Notes under the pieces: model-generated
What the model saw: only the letters and a program-made list of their open reading frames with translations
The model's database searches: none
What the model was told of the DNA's origin: nothing
Shown: positions 8,602 through 17,405 of the stretch, one piece after another
Position numbering within the stretch: position 1 is the first letter of the stretch
Layout: each line of letters begins with the position of its first letter
Origin: Chitinophagaceae bacterium
GTDB lineage: Bacteria; Bacteroidota; Bacteroidia; Chitinophagales; Chitinophagaceae
NCBI GenBank assembly: GCA_947488765.1
Contig: CANLAE010000001.1
Location: forward strand, 124,001-188,000
Length of the DNA: 64,000 nt
Direction: 5' to 3'
Made by a program: the position numbers and the translations under genes

Positions 8602-9834
8602 ATGAGTATTATTAAACCTTTTAAAGCCTTACGTCCTCAAGCACAATTTGCAAAACAAGTAGCAAGCCGCCCTTATGATGTGTTGAATAGTGCAGAAGCA
8701 AAAGTAGAAGCACAAGGCAACAATCATTCTTTTTTATACATTACAAAAAGTGAAATTAGTTTGCCTGAAAGTGCAGATATACATGCACCAGAAGTATATG
8801 AAACTGCCAAACAAAACTTGGCAGCTTTTATGCAAAGAGATGTATTGTTTAAAGAAAACAAAGAATGTTATTATATCTATCAACTGATTATGAACGGAAG
8901 AAGCCAAACGGGTTTGGTAGCCGTAAGCAGTGTAGATGATTATGAAAATGATATCATTAAAAAACACGAATTTACTCGTCCTGAAAAAGAATTAGACAGA
9001 ATTAATCACATCAAAACTACCGGTGCACAAACAGGAAATGTTTTTTTAGCTTATCGGAATAATGATAGCATCGACAGCATTATTGAAAACTGGAAAAAAA
9101 TAAAAAGTCCGGTGTACGATTTTATAGCTGATGATACTATTCAACATACAATCTGGATTGTAAATGAAGACGAAACAATTGCTTCAATTACAGAAATATT
9201 TGATACACAAATTCCTTGCACCTACATAGCAGACGGGCATCACAGGGCCGCATCAGCAGCAAAAGTTCGTAAAGCGTTAGGTAACGATATTACTTATGAA
9301 AGTAATTATTTTTTAACCACTTTATTTCCTTCCAATCAGTTGTACATCATGGATTACAACCGTGTGGTAAAAGATTTGAACGGTTTGGATAACGAGCATT
9401 TTTTAACTGAGTTAAGCAAAAGTTTTGATGTAGAATTAATAGGAAATGAAATTGTTACACCTACAACATTGCACGAATTTGGAATGTACTTAGATACCAA
9501 CTGGTACAAGCTAGTTGCCAAAGAAGGAACTTATACTAACGACCCAATTGGGGTATTGGATGTAACAATTTTATCTGATTTAATCTTAGACAAAATTTTA
9601 GGAATTGCTGACCAACGTACCGACAAACGAATTGATTTTGTAGGTGGTATCAGAGGCTTAAAAGAATTGGAAAGAAGAGTTGATAGTGGTGATATGAAAG
9701 TTGCATTTAGTTTATTTCCTGTAACAATCAATCAGTTGTTTGATATTTCTGATAGTGGAAATGTAATGCCACCAAAAAGCACCTGGTTTGAACCTAAATT
9801 AAGAGATGGTTTATTAACGCATTTAATAAATTGA
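8602..9834 (+). CDS. DUF1015 family protein
   Basis: This 410-residue protein opens with the family start IIKPFKALRPQ and carries the diagnostic ADGHHRAASAAKVRK block at about residues 210-225, with further conserved parts DYNRVVKDLN and GIRGLKELERRVDSG. The family (COG4198) is widespread, strongly linked by gene neighbourhood to serine synthesis, and has no settled biochemical role in what I know. No signal peptide or membrane helix is seen, so it should be cytoplasmic. It lies directly after serC and before a strong terminator. Confidence 0.9.
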   Translation: MSIIKPFKALRPQAQFAKQVASRPYDVLNSAEAKVEAQGNNHSFLYITKSEISLPESADIHAPEVYETAKQNLAAFMQRDVLFKENKECYYIYQLIMNGRSQTGLVAVSSVDDYENDIIKKHEFTRPEKELDRINHIKTTGAQTGNVFLAYRNNDSIDSIIENWKKIKSPVYDFIADDTIQHTIWIVNEDETIASITEIFDTQIPCTYIADGHHRAASAAKVRKALGNDITYESNYFLTTLFPSNQLYIMDYNRVVKDLNGLDNEHFLTELSKSFDVELIGNEIVTPTTLHEFGMYLDTNWYKLVAKEGTYTNDPIGVLDVTILSDLILDKILGIADQRTDKRIDFVGGIRGLKELERRVDSGDMKVAFSLFPVTINQLFDISDSGNVMPPKSTWFEPKLRDGLLTHLIN

Positions 9835-9893
9835 TAAATAAATTATCTTAGGTCTAATATTCAAATCTATCTGCAAGCAGTAGATTATTAAAT

Positions 9894-9932
9894 AAAAAAA
9901 CTTCTCATAAATAAATTTATGAGAAGTTTTTT
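9894..9932. terminator. Bidirectional intrinsic terminator
   Basis: Arms CTTCTCATAAA (9901-9911) and TTTATGAGAAG (9916-9926) form an 11-bp stem with a 4-base loop. Seven A lie before it and six T after it, so it can act on both strands. It separates the convergent DUF1015 and DUF2752 genes, and its right arm holds the last codons of the DUF2752 gene. Confidence 0.85.
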
Positions 9933-10231
9933 CTTAAACGACTAAATGTTTTTACTTCTTTATAAAACAGAACTCCCCAATAAGTAGCAAGTACAGGAAA
10001 TGAAATAAAACTTCCCATGTTGTATGCAAATGCTTCTTCAAATTCAAAGTGAATTAGGTGCATACATGCCCTTGTGAGTCCACAGGCATAACATTCCATA
10101 CTAAAAAGTAATTTTGAGATACAAAGTGATTGACCATTATCGAAAAAATTTGCCGGAAGGCATAATAAAACGATAGGAACCCCTGTTAAAAAAAATAATT
10201 TTAAGTATGAAATTACTATCCTTTTTTTCAT
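9917..10231 (-). CDS. DUF2752 domain-containing membrane protein
   Basis: The 104-residue protein has an N-terminal hydrophobic segment (about 8-27) and a second near 72-90. Between them is the DUF2752 hallmark: a cysteine pair in MECYACGLTRACMHLIHF, followed by FEEAFAYN. The family is a short integral membrane protein of unknown function that often sits next to a TM2-domain gene, as here. Only 16 bases separate it from the upstream TM2 gene, so they are likely co-transcribed. The last codons lie in the terminator stem. Confidence 0.85.
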   Translation of the reverse strand: MKKRIVISYLKLFFLTGVPIVLLCLPANFFDNGQSLCISKLLFSMECYACGLTRACMHLIHFEFEEAFAYNMGSFISFPVLATYWGVLFYKEVKTFSRLRKNFS

Positions 10232-10247
10232 AAATTAATAAAATTGA

Positions 10248-10757
10248 TTAAAGTTTTGAACTATATTCTCCATCTTTTGGTTTAAGATCTCCAGTAATAA
10301 TTCTAATAAAATCAATTAATGCCCATATTCCACATCCACCAGCTGTTAATAATTGAACAACACCTTGCCATGTATAACCTAAATAAAATCTATGAATTCC
10401 TAAACCACCAAGAAAGAAAGCTAGAAGCAAGGCAATTAATTGAGATTTACCCTCACCACCAGCAGATTTTTGTTCCATGAATTTGTTAGAAATCTTCTTT
10501 CCAAAAAGTTTAATTGCTACTTTTTCTTTGAATGATAATTTTTCTCCTTTTGCAGTAGCTGCAACTTCAGAAAGTTCTTTGTATGAAAGTTTTCCATCTT
10601 TTGAAAAATTATCAAACTTTTCATACGCAGCATCCATGTTGAATTTTTTAATTGTTTCAATTTTGGATTTGTCGTAACCATTAGATGGTACAGCTGAAGT
10701 TAAAGTGATTACCAAGGCAAAAAGAGAGAGTCCTGCAAGAAATTTTTTTAATTTCAT
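10248..10757 (-). CDS. TM2 domain-containing protein
   Basis: The 169-residue protein starts with a signal-peptide-like helix (residues 1-22), followed by a charged, helix-prone segment and then a TM2 domain at about residues 105-155. The domain shows its usual features: LGGLGIHRFYLGYTWQGVVQ, a GGCGIWALIDFIRI second helix, and a short polar tail. The TM2 family consists of two helices joined by a tight turn, and its role is not settled. It lies upstream of the DUF2752 gene in a likely two-gene unit. Confidence 0.88.
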   Translation of the reverse strand: MKLKKFLAGLSLFALVITLTSAVPSNGYDKSKIETIKKFNMDAAYEKFDNFSKDGKLSYKELSEVAATAKGEKLSFKEKVAIKLFGKKISNKFMEQKSAGGEGKSQLIALLLAFFLGGLGIHRFYLGYTWQGVVQLLTAGGCGIWALIDFIRIITGDLKPKDGEYSSKL

Positions 10758-11034
10758 AATCTAGTTTTGATTTTGATTTTCCCTACTCATATGGCTTTTC
10801 AGAATACGCCCCGTTTGAATGGTTTCTGGTCTCCATTATTTATTAGAAATTAATAACAGCAATTTTAATGAATAATATTTAAAAAATGAAAAAATTTTTT
10901 CTAATGTGTGTAAAGCATTTTTAAACCAGCTTTCACAGATGAAGTGTTTAATTAAAAGGAAAGAATATTGTTTTGGATTATAAAATCGGACAAATTATAA
11001 TTCTAAAACGAAATGAGGAATTGGAGTTTTACTC

Positions 11035-11667
11035 CTAATCCGGTTGCGGCGTATATCGCAAATAAGGCTTTATAACTTTTACTCCTTTTGGGAATTTTTC
11101 TATGGCATCTTCTGTGCTAATTGCAGGAACTACAATTACATCTTCACCTTGCTTCCAGTCTGCTGGTGTTGCTACACTATGATTTGAGGTAAGTTGTAAT
11201 GAATCTATTACTCTAAGTATTTCATAAAAATTTCTTCCAGTAGAAGCAGGATAAACAATAATCAACTTTATTTTTTTATCCGGACCAATAATGAACAACG
11301 AACGAACTGTTTGTGTTTCTGATGCATTGGGATGAATCATATCATACAACACGGCTACTACTTTTTTTTCATCAGCAATAATGGGAAAATTTACAGTTGC
11401 TTGTTGTGTTTCATTGATATCCTTAATCCAATTATGATGGCTATCAATATCATCTACACTCACTGCCATAACCTTTATATTCCTGCTTGCAAATGATTCT
11501 TGCAATAAAGCTGTTTTCCCTAATTCGGTTGTACAAACGGGTGTGAAATCTGCGGGGTGTGAAAATAAAATCCCCCAGCTATTTCCGAGATATGCATAAA
11601 AATCAATGAATCCCAAAGTAGTGTTCGCCTGAAAATTCGGAGCAATATCACCTAATCGTAAACCCAT
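11035..11667 (-). CDS. 1-Cys peroxiredoxin (Prx6 family)
   Basis: This 210-residue peroxiredoxin reduces hydroperoxides through the peroxidatic cysteine C45 in the active-site run HPADFTPVCTTELG. The PVCTTELG form and the length with a long C-terminal extension (TPADWKQGEDVIVVPAIS) are typical of the Prx6/1-Cys group rather than short AhpC or BCP proteins. There is no signal peptide, so it acts in the cytoplasm. No reductase partner lies beside it. It is transcribed alone, about 270 bases from the TM2 gene and 100 bases downstream of the helicase gene. Confidence 0.93.
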   Translation of the reverse strand: MGLRLGDIAPNFQANTTLGFIDFYAYLGNSWGILFSHPADFTPVCTTELGKTALLQESFASRNIKVMAVSVDDIDSHHNWIKDINETQQATVNFPIIADEKKVVAVLYDMIHPNASETQTVRSLFIIGPDKKIKLIIVYPASTGRNFYEILRVIDSLQLTSNHSVATPADWKQGEDVIVVPAISTEDAIEKFPKGVKVIKPYLRYTPQPD

Positions 11668-11725
11668 AAGAATTTATTTTTTGGTTGAAAATATTTGGAT
11701 GAACTTACCGAACTCCTATACTTTT

Positions 11726-11769
11726 AAACTCTTTAAACTACTTCAACTCTTTGAACCTCTTCAACCTCA
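11726..11769. repeat. Degenerate 9-bp tandem repeat
   Basis: Five imperfect 9-base units follow one another: AAACTCTTT, AAACTACTT, CAACTCTTT, GAACCTCTT, CAACCTCAA. They fill the gap after the helicase gene, and the last unit includes its stop codon. No function is evident. Confidence 0.7.
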
Positions 11770-14121
11770 AATAACAATTCTCAACTTGGCATAATTTAGC
11801 ATAATTTTTTTCTCGCCATTGTTCTCAAAGTCAATGGTAGCAACAGGATTGTGTGCAGAACCTTCCATTTTTTTCACAATACCAAAGCCAAACTTTTGAT
11901 GCTCAACTTTTTGGCCTTCTTGCAAATCGCTTGTATCGCTTGGTTCAAAGTTGGTTGATGGAATATGGTTAACCACTTTTTGTACCGGAGGTACTTGCGC
12001 TAAGAATGCAGGCTTCGCTTCTTTTTTAGAAGGCGGTGCTCCATATTTTTTTTCTGTATGTGCATTGTCATTGTAATCATTGCCGCCAAATCCTTTTTGC
12101 ATTCGCTGAAATGCCGAACCCATATTGCTGAAGCCTTGATTTTTTGCTCCGCCACCGGCATAACTTTTATCTAAATATTGCTCAGGCATTTCATCTAAAA
12201 ATCTGCTTGGTTCATTTTGTACCAAACTCCCAAAACGATAGCGCGCATTGGCATAGGTAAGCCACAACATTTTTTTAGCACGGGTAACAGCCACATAAAA
12301 TAACCTGCGTTCTTCTTCCAATTCTTCTCTTGTGTTAATGCTCATTGCATTTGGAAACAAAGTTTCTTCAATGCCGCCAACAAAAACACAACTAAACTCC
12401 AAACCCTTTGCAGCATGGATAGTCATGAGTTTTACAGCATCTGCATTTTCTTTGTCATTGTCTGTATCGGTAAGCAAAGTAATTTGTTGTAAGTAAGCAC
12501 CTAAGTTTTTACTAACGAGTTCTCCATCTTCATTATCAGGGCTTTCAGTCCACTCTTTAATAGAGTTCAACAATTCCTGAATATTTTCATAACGAGCTAA
12601 ACCTTCGGTGGTTTTATCGTTAAATAATTCCTTTACAATATTGGTATGCTTACCCACTTGTACCGCTACATCATACGCATTTTTATCGGTGAGTAAACTT
12701 TGGAAATACCGGTTCATGGTAACAAAATTCTGCAACGCTTCCAATGTACCTGCTTTAAAGCCAAACTCGCCTGCACGTTGTATTACATCGTACATTGTAA
12801 TACTTTGTTCGTTGGCAATGATTACCAATTTTTCTATTGTTGTTTTACCAATTCCACGGGCGGGATAATTAATAATTCTTTTCAATGCTTCTTCATCTTT
12901 GGTATTTACAATCAATCGTAAATAAGCAATTAAATCTTTTACTTCTTTACGTTGATAAAAGCTCAATCCGCCATAAATTTTATAGGGAATTCCTTGTCGG
13001 CGAAGGCTTTCTTCAAATGCCCGGCTTTGTGCATTTGTTCTGTATAAAATAGCAAATTCGTTGTTGTGATAATGATTGCGTAATTGTTGTTCTTTAATAG
13101 TATCGGCAACAAATTTTCCTTCTTCATTGTCCGTCATGGTACGAACTACTTTTATCTTTTCACCGGTTTCATTTTCTGTCCATAATTCTTTTGGTAATTG
13201 CCCTTTGTTTTTACTGATTACTTCATTGGCAACACTTAAAATACTTTGTGTGCTTCTGTAATTCTGTTCCAGCTTCACCACTTTTACATCATCATAATCT
13301 TTTTGAAACTGTAAAATATTTTCAATGGTAGCGCCTCTGAAACTATAAATACTTTGTGCATCATCACCCACTACACAAATGTTTTCATGTACGGCCGACA
13401 AGAGTTTTGTAATTTGGTATTGAACGGCGTTGGTATCTTGATACTCATCAATTAACACATACTTAAACTTGTGTTGGTATTTTACCAATGCTTCATTATG
13501 ATGCTTTAAAAGCTCATACATTTTAAACAACAAATCATCAAAATCCATTGCCCCATTTTTAAAACAACGTGCAGCATACGCAGCATAAATCTGAGCAATT
13601 GCAGGTCTGTTAGCCCGCATATCATCTTGTTGAATGTAATAATCCGTTGCATATTCTGCAGCACTAACCAAGGCATTTTTTGCTCCCGAAATTCTGTTGT
13701 ACACTACGTTTGGCTTGTAGTGTTTGTCATCCAGATTCAATTCATTGATTACCGTTTTCAATACGCTCTTGGTATCATCAGAATCATAAATGGTAAAATT
13801 GCTGGGATATCCCAAACGATTGGCTTCTGCTCTTAAAATTCTTGCAAAAACACTATGAAAAGTTCCAATGTATAAATTCCTTGCTTCATTATTGCCCAAT
13901 ATTTTTTCAATACGCTCCTTCATTTCGGCAGCGGCTTTATTGGTAAACGTAAGTGCCAAAATATTAAATGAATCTACCCCATGCGCCATTAAATTAGCAA
14001 TACGTGTGGTTAAAACTTTTGTCTTACCGCTTCCTGCACCGGCAATAATCATCAGCGGTCCGTTAATATGTGTTACAGCTTCTTTTTGCTGTTCATTCAA
14101 TCCACTTAAAATATCAATCAT
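11767..14121 (-). CDS. ATP-dependent DNA helicase, UvrD/PcrA type (SF1A)
   Basis: The 784-residue protein is a superfamily 1A 3'-5' helicase for nucleotide excision repair, mismatch repair or replication restart. Motif I is AGAGSGKT at about 27-34, motif Ia LTFTNKAAAEM, motif II DEYQDTNAVQYQ, motif III GDDAQSIYSFRGA, motif IV YRTNAQSR, motif V TIHAAKGLEF and motif VI YVAVTRAKK. The last 60 residues form the tudor-like tail usual for PcrA (GQKVEHQKFGFGIV). The length is complete. UvrB is encoded 36 kb away in this window. PcrA and UvrD cannot be told apart by sequence here. Confidence 0.95.
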   Translation of the reverse strand: MIDILSGLNEQQKEAVTHINGPLMIIAGAGSGKTKVLTTRIANLMAHGVDSFNILALTFTNKAAAEMKERIEKILGNNEARNLYIGTFHSVFARILRAEANRLGYPSNFTIYDSDDTKSVLKTVINELNLDDKHYKPNVVYNRISGAKNALVSAAEYATDYYIQQDDMRANRPAIAQIYAAYAARCFKNGAMDFDDLLFKMYELLKHHNEALVKYQHKFKYVLIDEYQDTNAVQYQITKLLSAVHENICVVGDDAQSIYSFRGATIENILQFQKDYDDVKVVKLEQNYRSTQSILSVANEVISKNKGQLPKELWTENETGEKIKVVRTMTDNEEGKFVADTIKEQQLRNHYHNNEFAILYRTNAQSRAFEESLRRQGIPYKIYGGLSFYQRKEVKDLIAYLRLIVNTKDEEALKRIINYPARGIGKTTIEKLVIIANEQSITMYDVIQRAGEFGFKAGTLEALQNFVTMNRYFQSLLTDKNAYDVAVQVGKHTNIVKELFNDKTTEGLARYENIQELLNSIKEWTESPDNEDGELVSKNLGAYLQQITLLTDTDNDKENADAVKLMTIHAAKGLEFSCVFVGGIEETLFPNAMSINTREELEEERRLFYVAVTRAKKMLWLTYANARYRFGSLVQNEPSRFLDEMPEQYLDKSYAGGGAKNQGFSNMGSAFQRMQKGFGGNDYNDNAHTEKKYGAPPSKKEAKPAFLAQVPPVQKVVNHIPSTNFEPSDTSDLQEGQKVEHQKFGFGIVKKMEGSAHNPVATIDFENNGEKKIMLNYAKLRIVI

Positions 14122-14192
14122 GGGTGCAATTTAAGATAGTACAACTTCAAAAATCAGGTAGTGAATAAGTTCATTAAAATACCGGTGTTTTT

Positions 14193-14495
14193 CTACCATT
14201 TTTCTTCTTTTGACTCAGTATCATCAAACCTAAAATGCTTACGGGAAACCATTTTTTCTTTCTGCCGTTCAATAATTGCATTGGCGATTATTTCCCCCGC
14301 ATCGGAGGTAGATTTATTTTCTAGTAACTGTTTGATTTTTTGTTCACTAACATCAATACGATACAATAAATAGACCAACTTTTCAAAATCTGTGTCTATT
14401 AAAAAACGGATATAATCTACAAACTGCTGATGCCAGTCTGATGCCAATTCAATGCCCGCCTCTTTTTCAATTCCTGATTTGATCAAATCTTCCAT
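14193..14495 (-). CDS. Conserved hypothetical protein, 100 residues
   Basis: I do not recognise a named family. I use the ATG at 14495 (MEDLIKSGIEKEAG); the frame can be extended upstream only by a TTG inside the preceding gene. The protein is acidic at the N-terminus and helix-rich (RFLIDTDFEKLVYLLYRIDVSEQKIKQLL), with no signal peptide or membrane helix. It begins 4 bases after the TIGR02757 gene ends, so the two are almost surely co-translated. Similar small proteins follow this gene in other Bacteroidota as far as I recall. Confidence 0.7.
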   Translation of the reverse strand: MEDLIKSGIEKEAGIELASDWHQQFVDYIRFLIDTDFEKLVYLLYRIDVSEQKIKQLLENKSTSDAGEIIANAIIERQKEKMVSRKHFRFDDTESKEEKW

Positions 14496-14499
14496 AGTG

Positions 14500-15288
14500 T
14501 TAAATATATTTTTCAACTACGCCCAAACCAAATAATGCAAAATCATATTTCACAGGATCATGTGTATTCAATTGTTTTAAACATTGGGTTAATTCAATTG
14601 CTGCTTGCCAATCGGTTTGTGTTCTTTGCAACAATCCAAACCGTTTTGCAACTCTTGAAACGTGTACATCAATTGGGCAAATTAATTGACTGGGTTGTAT
14701 GTTTTTCCAGATGCCAAAATCTACTCCGCAATTGTCTTTTCGTACCATCCAACGCAAATACATATTCAATCTTTTGCATGCTGATTTTTTAAATGGGGCT
14801 GCAATATGTTTTTGTGTTCGGGTTGGATAATCTTCAAAAAATTCAGCATTGAAAACGTAATGATAAAATCCATTCAATCCTCGCTCAATATTGTCATCAT
14901 TGGGTTGTAGCCATTTACTGAAAGCTGTTTCCAAACTTTTTTCGGATTGTTTGTAATAATGAAAATGTAAGAAATCTAGCAAATGCAATAAATCGGTAGC
15001 GTTGAATGTTCGATGTACAAATTTCATCATTGGAATATAATCTTTGCCATTTTTATTCATGATAAAATCGTACGGAGCATTATCCATTAAATTCATTAAA
15101 TGGTTACACGAATTAATGATTGATTTACGATTCCCCCATGCTAATAAAGCTGCAAAAAAACCGGCAATTTCAATGTCTTGCTGTTTTTTAAATTTATGCG
15201 GAATACAAACGGGATCATCTGCAATAAAATTGGGATGATTGTATAATAAGACTTTACTATTTAAAAATTCTGAAAGTTTATTTTCCAT
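14500..15288 (-). CDS. TIGR02757 (DUF2400) family protein
   Basis: The 262-residue protein starts at the ATG at 15288 (MENKLSEFLNSK); a GTG seven codons earlier is less likely. It carries the family signs PVCIPHKFKKQQDIEIAGFF near residue 30, then LLAWGNRKSII, and in the second half MYLRWMVRKDNCGVDFGIW and PIDVHVSRVAKRFGLL. The last two resemble helix-hairpin-helix DNA glycosylase sequences, so a nucleic-acid role is plausible, but the family is uncharacterised. It is cytoplasmic and sits directly upstream of the small 100-residue gene. Confidence 0.85.
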   Translation of the reverse strand: MENKLSEFLNSKVLLYNHPNFIADDPVCIPHKFKKQQDIEIAGFFAALLAWGNRKSIINSCNHLMNLMDNAPYDFIMNKNGKDYIPMMKFVHRTFNATDLLHLLDFLHFHYYKQSEKSLETAFSKWLQPNDDNIERGLNGFYHYVFNAEFFEDYPTRTQKHIAAPFKKSACKRLNMYLRWMVRKDNCGVDFGIWKNIQPSQLICPIDVHVSRVAKRFGLLQRTQTDWQAAIELTQCLKQLNTHDPVKYDFALFGLGVVEKYI

Positions 15289-15361
15289 ATTTCTCAAAGT
15301 AAATAGCACTAAAACAAATGAATAGTGACTGCTATTAAAGATAATTATTTAATATTGAACT

Positions 15362-15841
15362 ATGGATAATAACATGCTTACGATTCAAAAGTTTTACACT
15401 GCATTTCAACAGAAAGATTTTGCTACAATGAATAGTTGTTATGCAGATAATATTCCTTTTAATGACCCAGTTTTTGGTTTGTTGGTTGGCAACGAAACCA
15501 AAGCAATGTGGCAAATGTTGTGTACGAGTGCCAAAGATTTTTCTTTACAATTCAGCAATATTGAAACTGATGATGGTGAATATTATACTTGCGACTGGAC
15601 GGCATCATATCTTTTTTCTACTACCAATAGAAGGGTTATCAATAAATGCAAAGCTTATATGCGCATGAATGATGGTGTTATTTTAGAACATTCAGATGCA
15701 TTTAATTATTACCGCTGGTGCAGGCAAGCATTGGGTTTGAGGGGATTAATTTTTGGCTGGACCGGTTTCATGCACAATAAAGTAAACAAAAAAGCAAAGC
15801 AGCGCCTGATTCATTTTATGAACCAAAACAATATTGGATAA
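15362..15841 (+). CDS. SnoaL/NTF2-like fold protein
   Basis: The 159-residue protein opens with the NTF2-like pattern NMLTIQKFYTAFQQKDFATMNSCYADNIPFNDPVF, here cited in outline, which fits a cone-shaped alpha+beta fold used both by enzymes and by binding proteins. Later parts include MWQMLCTSAKDFSLQF and a C-terminal basic tail. No catalytic residues can be assigned. It stands alone between divergent and convergent neighbours, so context gives no hint of its substrate. The gene ends 12 bases from the convergent DUF1801 gene. Confidence 0.75.
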   Translation: MDNNMLTIQKFYTAFQQKDFATMNSCYADNIPFNDPVFGLLVGNETKAMWQMLCTSAKDFSLQFSNIETDDGEYYTCDWTASYLFSTTNRRVINKCKAYMRMNDGVILEHSDAFNYYRWCRQALGLRGLIFGWTGFMHNKVNKKAKQRLIHFMNQNNIG

Positions 15842-15853
15842 AGGGCAGCCATT

Positions 15854-16318
15854 TTATTTTGATTTAGCAACAAAACTATTTTCATAACACGCAACCCAAT
15901 CTGCAACACTCATTTTTTTGGCTAATTGTTTAAACAATTCGTAAGGAATCGTTTCAGGTTTTTTAAAGCGAATACAACTTTTGCCCATGTCCAATTTTGC
16001 AGAAGTATGTTTGGGATATTCATCTATAAACCATTGTAATAAATCCGGATTTGCATAAATACCCATGTGATACACAGCAATAAATTTTTTTTGTGCTGCT
16101 ATATTGATGAAAGGCAATGCCTGATTGGGTTTGCAATGATATCCTTTGGGATAAATACTATACGGAACTACATAACCAATCATGCCATAACACATTGCTT
16201 CTTCAAACCCTTTGGGTAAATTTTTTCTGAAAATAGAACAAAGTTTTTCAACAGTATTTCTTTTGTCGTCAGGAATTGTTTCTAAATATGCTTGAATGCT
16301 TGTTGCTGCTGATGCCAT
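15854..16318 (-). CDS. DUF1801 domain-containing protein
   Basis: I start it at the ATG at 16318 (MASAATSIQAYLETIP), giving 154 residues; a TTG 16 codons upstream would run into the promoter of the divergent gene. Residues 8-130 match the DUF1801/YdhG pattern: IPDDKRNTVEKLCSIF, then GFEEAMCYGMIGYVVP, then NIAAQKKFIAVYHMG. The C-terminus has GKSCIRFKKPETIPYELF. The family has a frataxin-like fold and no assigned reaction. It is cytoplasmic. The gene is divergent from aguB. Confidence 0.83.
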   Translation of the reverse strand: MASAATSIQAYLETIPDDKRNTVEKLCSIFRKNLPKGFEEAMCYGMIGYVVPYSIYPKGYHCKPNQALPFINIAAQKKFIAVYHMGIYANPDLLQWFIDEYPKHTSAKLDMGKSCIRFKKPETIPYELFKQLAKKMSVADWVACYENSFVAKSK

Positions 16319-16370
16319 TGTTTCAAATGATTTTATAGGAGCATAAAAATATAAATTAATACCCAATAGT

Positions 16371-16378
16371 TACATTTG
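16371..16378 (+). promoter_or_regulatory. -7 promoter element of aguB
   Basis: TACATTTG matches the Bacteroidota -7 box TAnnTTTG and ends 18 bases before the aguB ATG. No clear -33 TTTG is seen at the expected distance. Confidence 0.35.
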
Positions 16379-16396
16379 CAACCTAATTGTATTACT

Positions 16397-17275
16397 ATGA
16401 GTAAAGTTCAAATAGGATTGGTGCAGATGAGTTGTTCTGCAGACAAGAACGACAACATGCAAAAAGCAATTGGTAAAATAAAAGATGCTGCTGCAAAAGG
16501 AGCTCAGATTGTTTGTTTGCAAGAGTTGTTTACTTCTTTGTATTTCTGCGATGTAGAAGATTATGAAAATTTCAAATTGGCAGAATCAATTCCTGGTGCA
16601 TCAACTGATGCATTAAGTGTTGTAGCAAAGGAATTGGGCGTTGTTATCATTGCTTCTTTATTTGAAAAAAGAACACAAGGACTTTACCACAACACCACTG
16701 CCGTAATAGATGCCGATGGAAATTATTTAGGCAAGTATCGTAAAATGCATATTCCTGATGATCCTGCTTATTACGAAAAATTTTATTTCACACCGGGTGA
16801 TTTAGGCTACAAAGTTTTCGAAACAAAATTTGCAACAATAGGTGTGTTAATATGCTGGGATCAATGGTATCCGGAAGCAGCAAGAATTACAGCTTTGATG
16901 GGTGCAGAAATTTTATTTTATCCTACTGCAATTGGTTGGGCAACTGCACAAGATGAAGCAACTAATATCGAACAATACAATGCTTGGCAAACGATACAAC
17001 GCAGTCATGCCATAGCAAACGGAGTGCATGTGGTAAGTGTAAACAGAGTTGGTTTGGAACAAAATGGATTAATGAAATTTTGGGGCGGAAGTTTTGTATC
17101 AAATCCTTTTGGAAGCCTTTTGTACAAAGCATCACACGACGATGAAGAAACTACTATGGTTGAAATAGATACTGAAAAAACAGATCAATACAGAACACAT
17201 TGGCCATTTTTAAGAGACAGAAGAATTGACAGTTATCAGCCGATTACGAAGCGATTCATAGATGGGGAGGAGTGA
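16397..17275 (+). CDS. aguB: N-carbamoylputrescine amidase (nitrilase superfamily)
   Basis: The enzyme hydrolyses N-carbamoylputrescine to putrescine, the last step of the agmatine route. I use the ATG at 16397 (MSKVQIGLVQMSC), giving 292 residues. The nitrilase catalytic triad is visible: Glu in LQELFTSLYF, Lys in GKYRKMHIPDD and Cys in LICWDQWYPEAAR. The last block and HVVSVNRVGLE fit the AguB branch. The partner aguA lies downstream on the same strand, but an extra gene and repeats now separate them. Its final codons (DGEE) abut the left repeat block. Confidence 0.93.
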   Translation: MSKVQIGLVQMSCSADKNDNMQKAIGKIKDAAAKGAQIVCLQELFTSLYFCDVEDYENFKLAESIPGASTDALSVVAKELGVVIIASLFEKRTQGLYHNTTAVIDADGNYLGKYRKMHIPDDPAYYEKFYFTPGDLGYKVFETKFATIGVLICWDQWYPEAARITALMGAEILFYPTAIGWATAQDEATNIEQYNAWQTIQRSHAIANGVHVVSVNRVGLEQNGLMKFWGGSFVSNPFGSLLYKASHDDEETTMVEIDTEKTDQYRTHWPFLRDRRIDSYQPITKRFIDGEE

Positions 17276-17322
17276 GGGGAAAGACGGGAAAGTCAGTAAA
17301 GTCGGGAGTTTAGGGAAGACAG
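17276..17322. repeat. GAAAGTC-like repeat block, left
   Basis: Directly after the aguB stop the sequence is a purine-rich run of related units: GAAAGAC, GGAAAGTC, AGTAAAGTC, GGGAGTT, GGGAAGAC. The block at 17791-17844 is made of the same units on the opposite strand. Together they flank the four-helix-bundle gene in inverted orientation. Confidence 0.6.
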
Positions 17323-17405
17323 AAATTTGGGGTTTCGTTAAAGAAATGCTCTCATATTTTGATTGAGTAGTTAATTATAAATACAAATTAATTTAAACTT
17401 TATCT

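Noticed and set aside
10758-11034. Gap between the TM2 and peroxiredoxin genes
   Set aside because: It has no tRNA-like fold, no clear promoter and no credible small frame. There is only a 5-bp hairpin at the peroxiredoxin stop.
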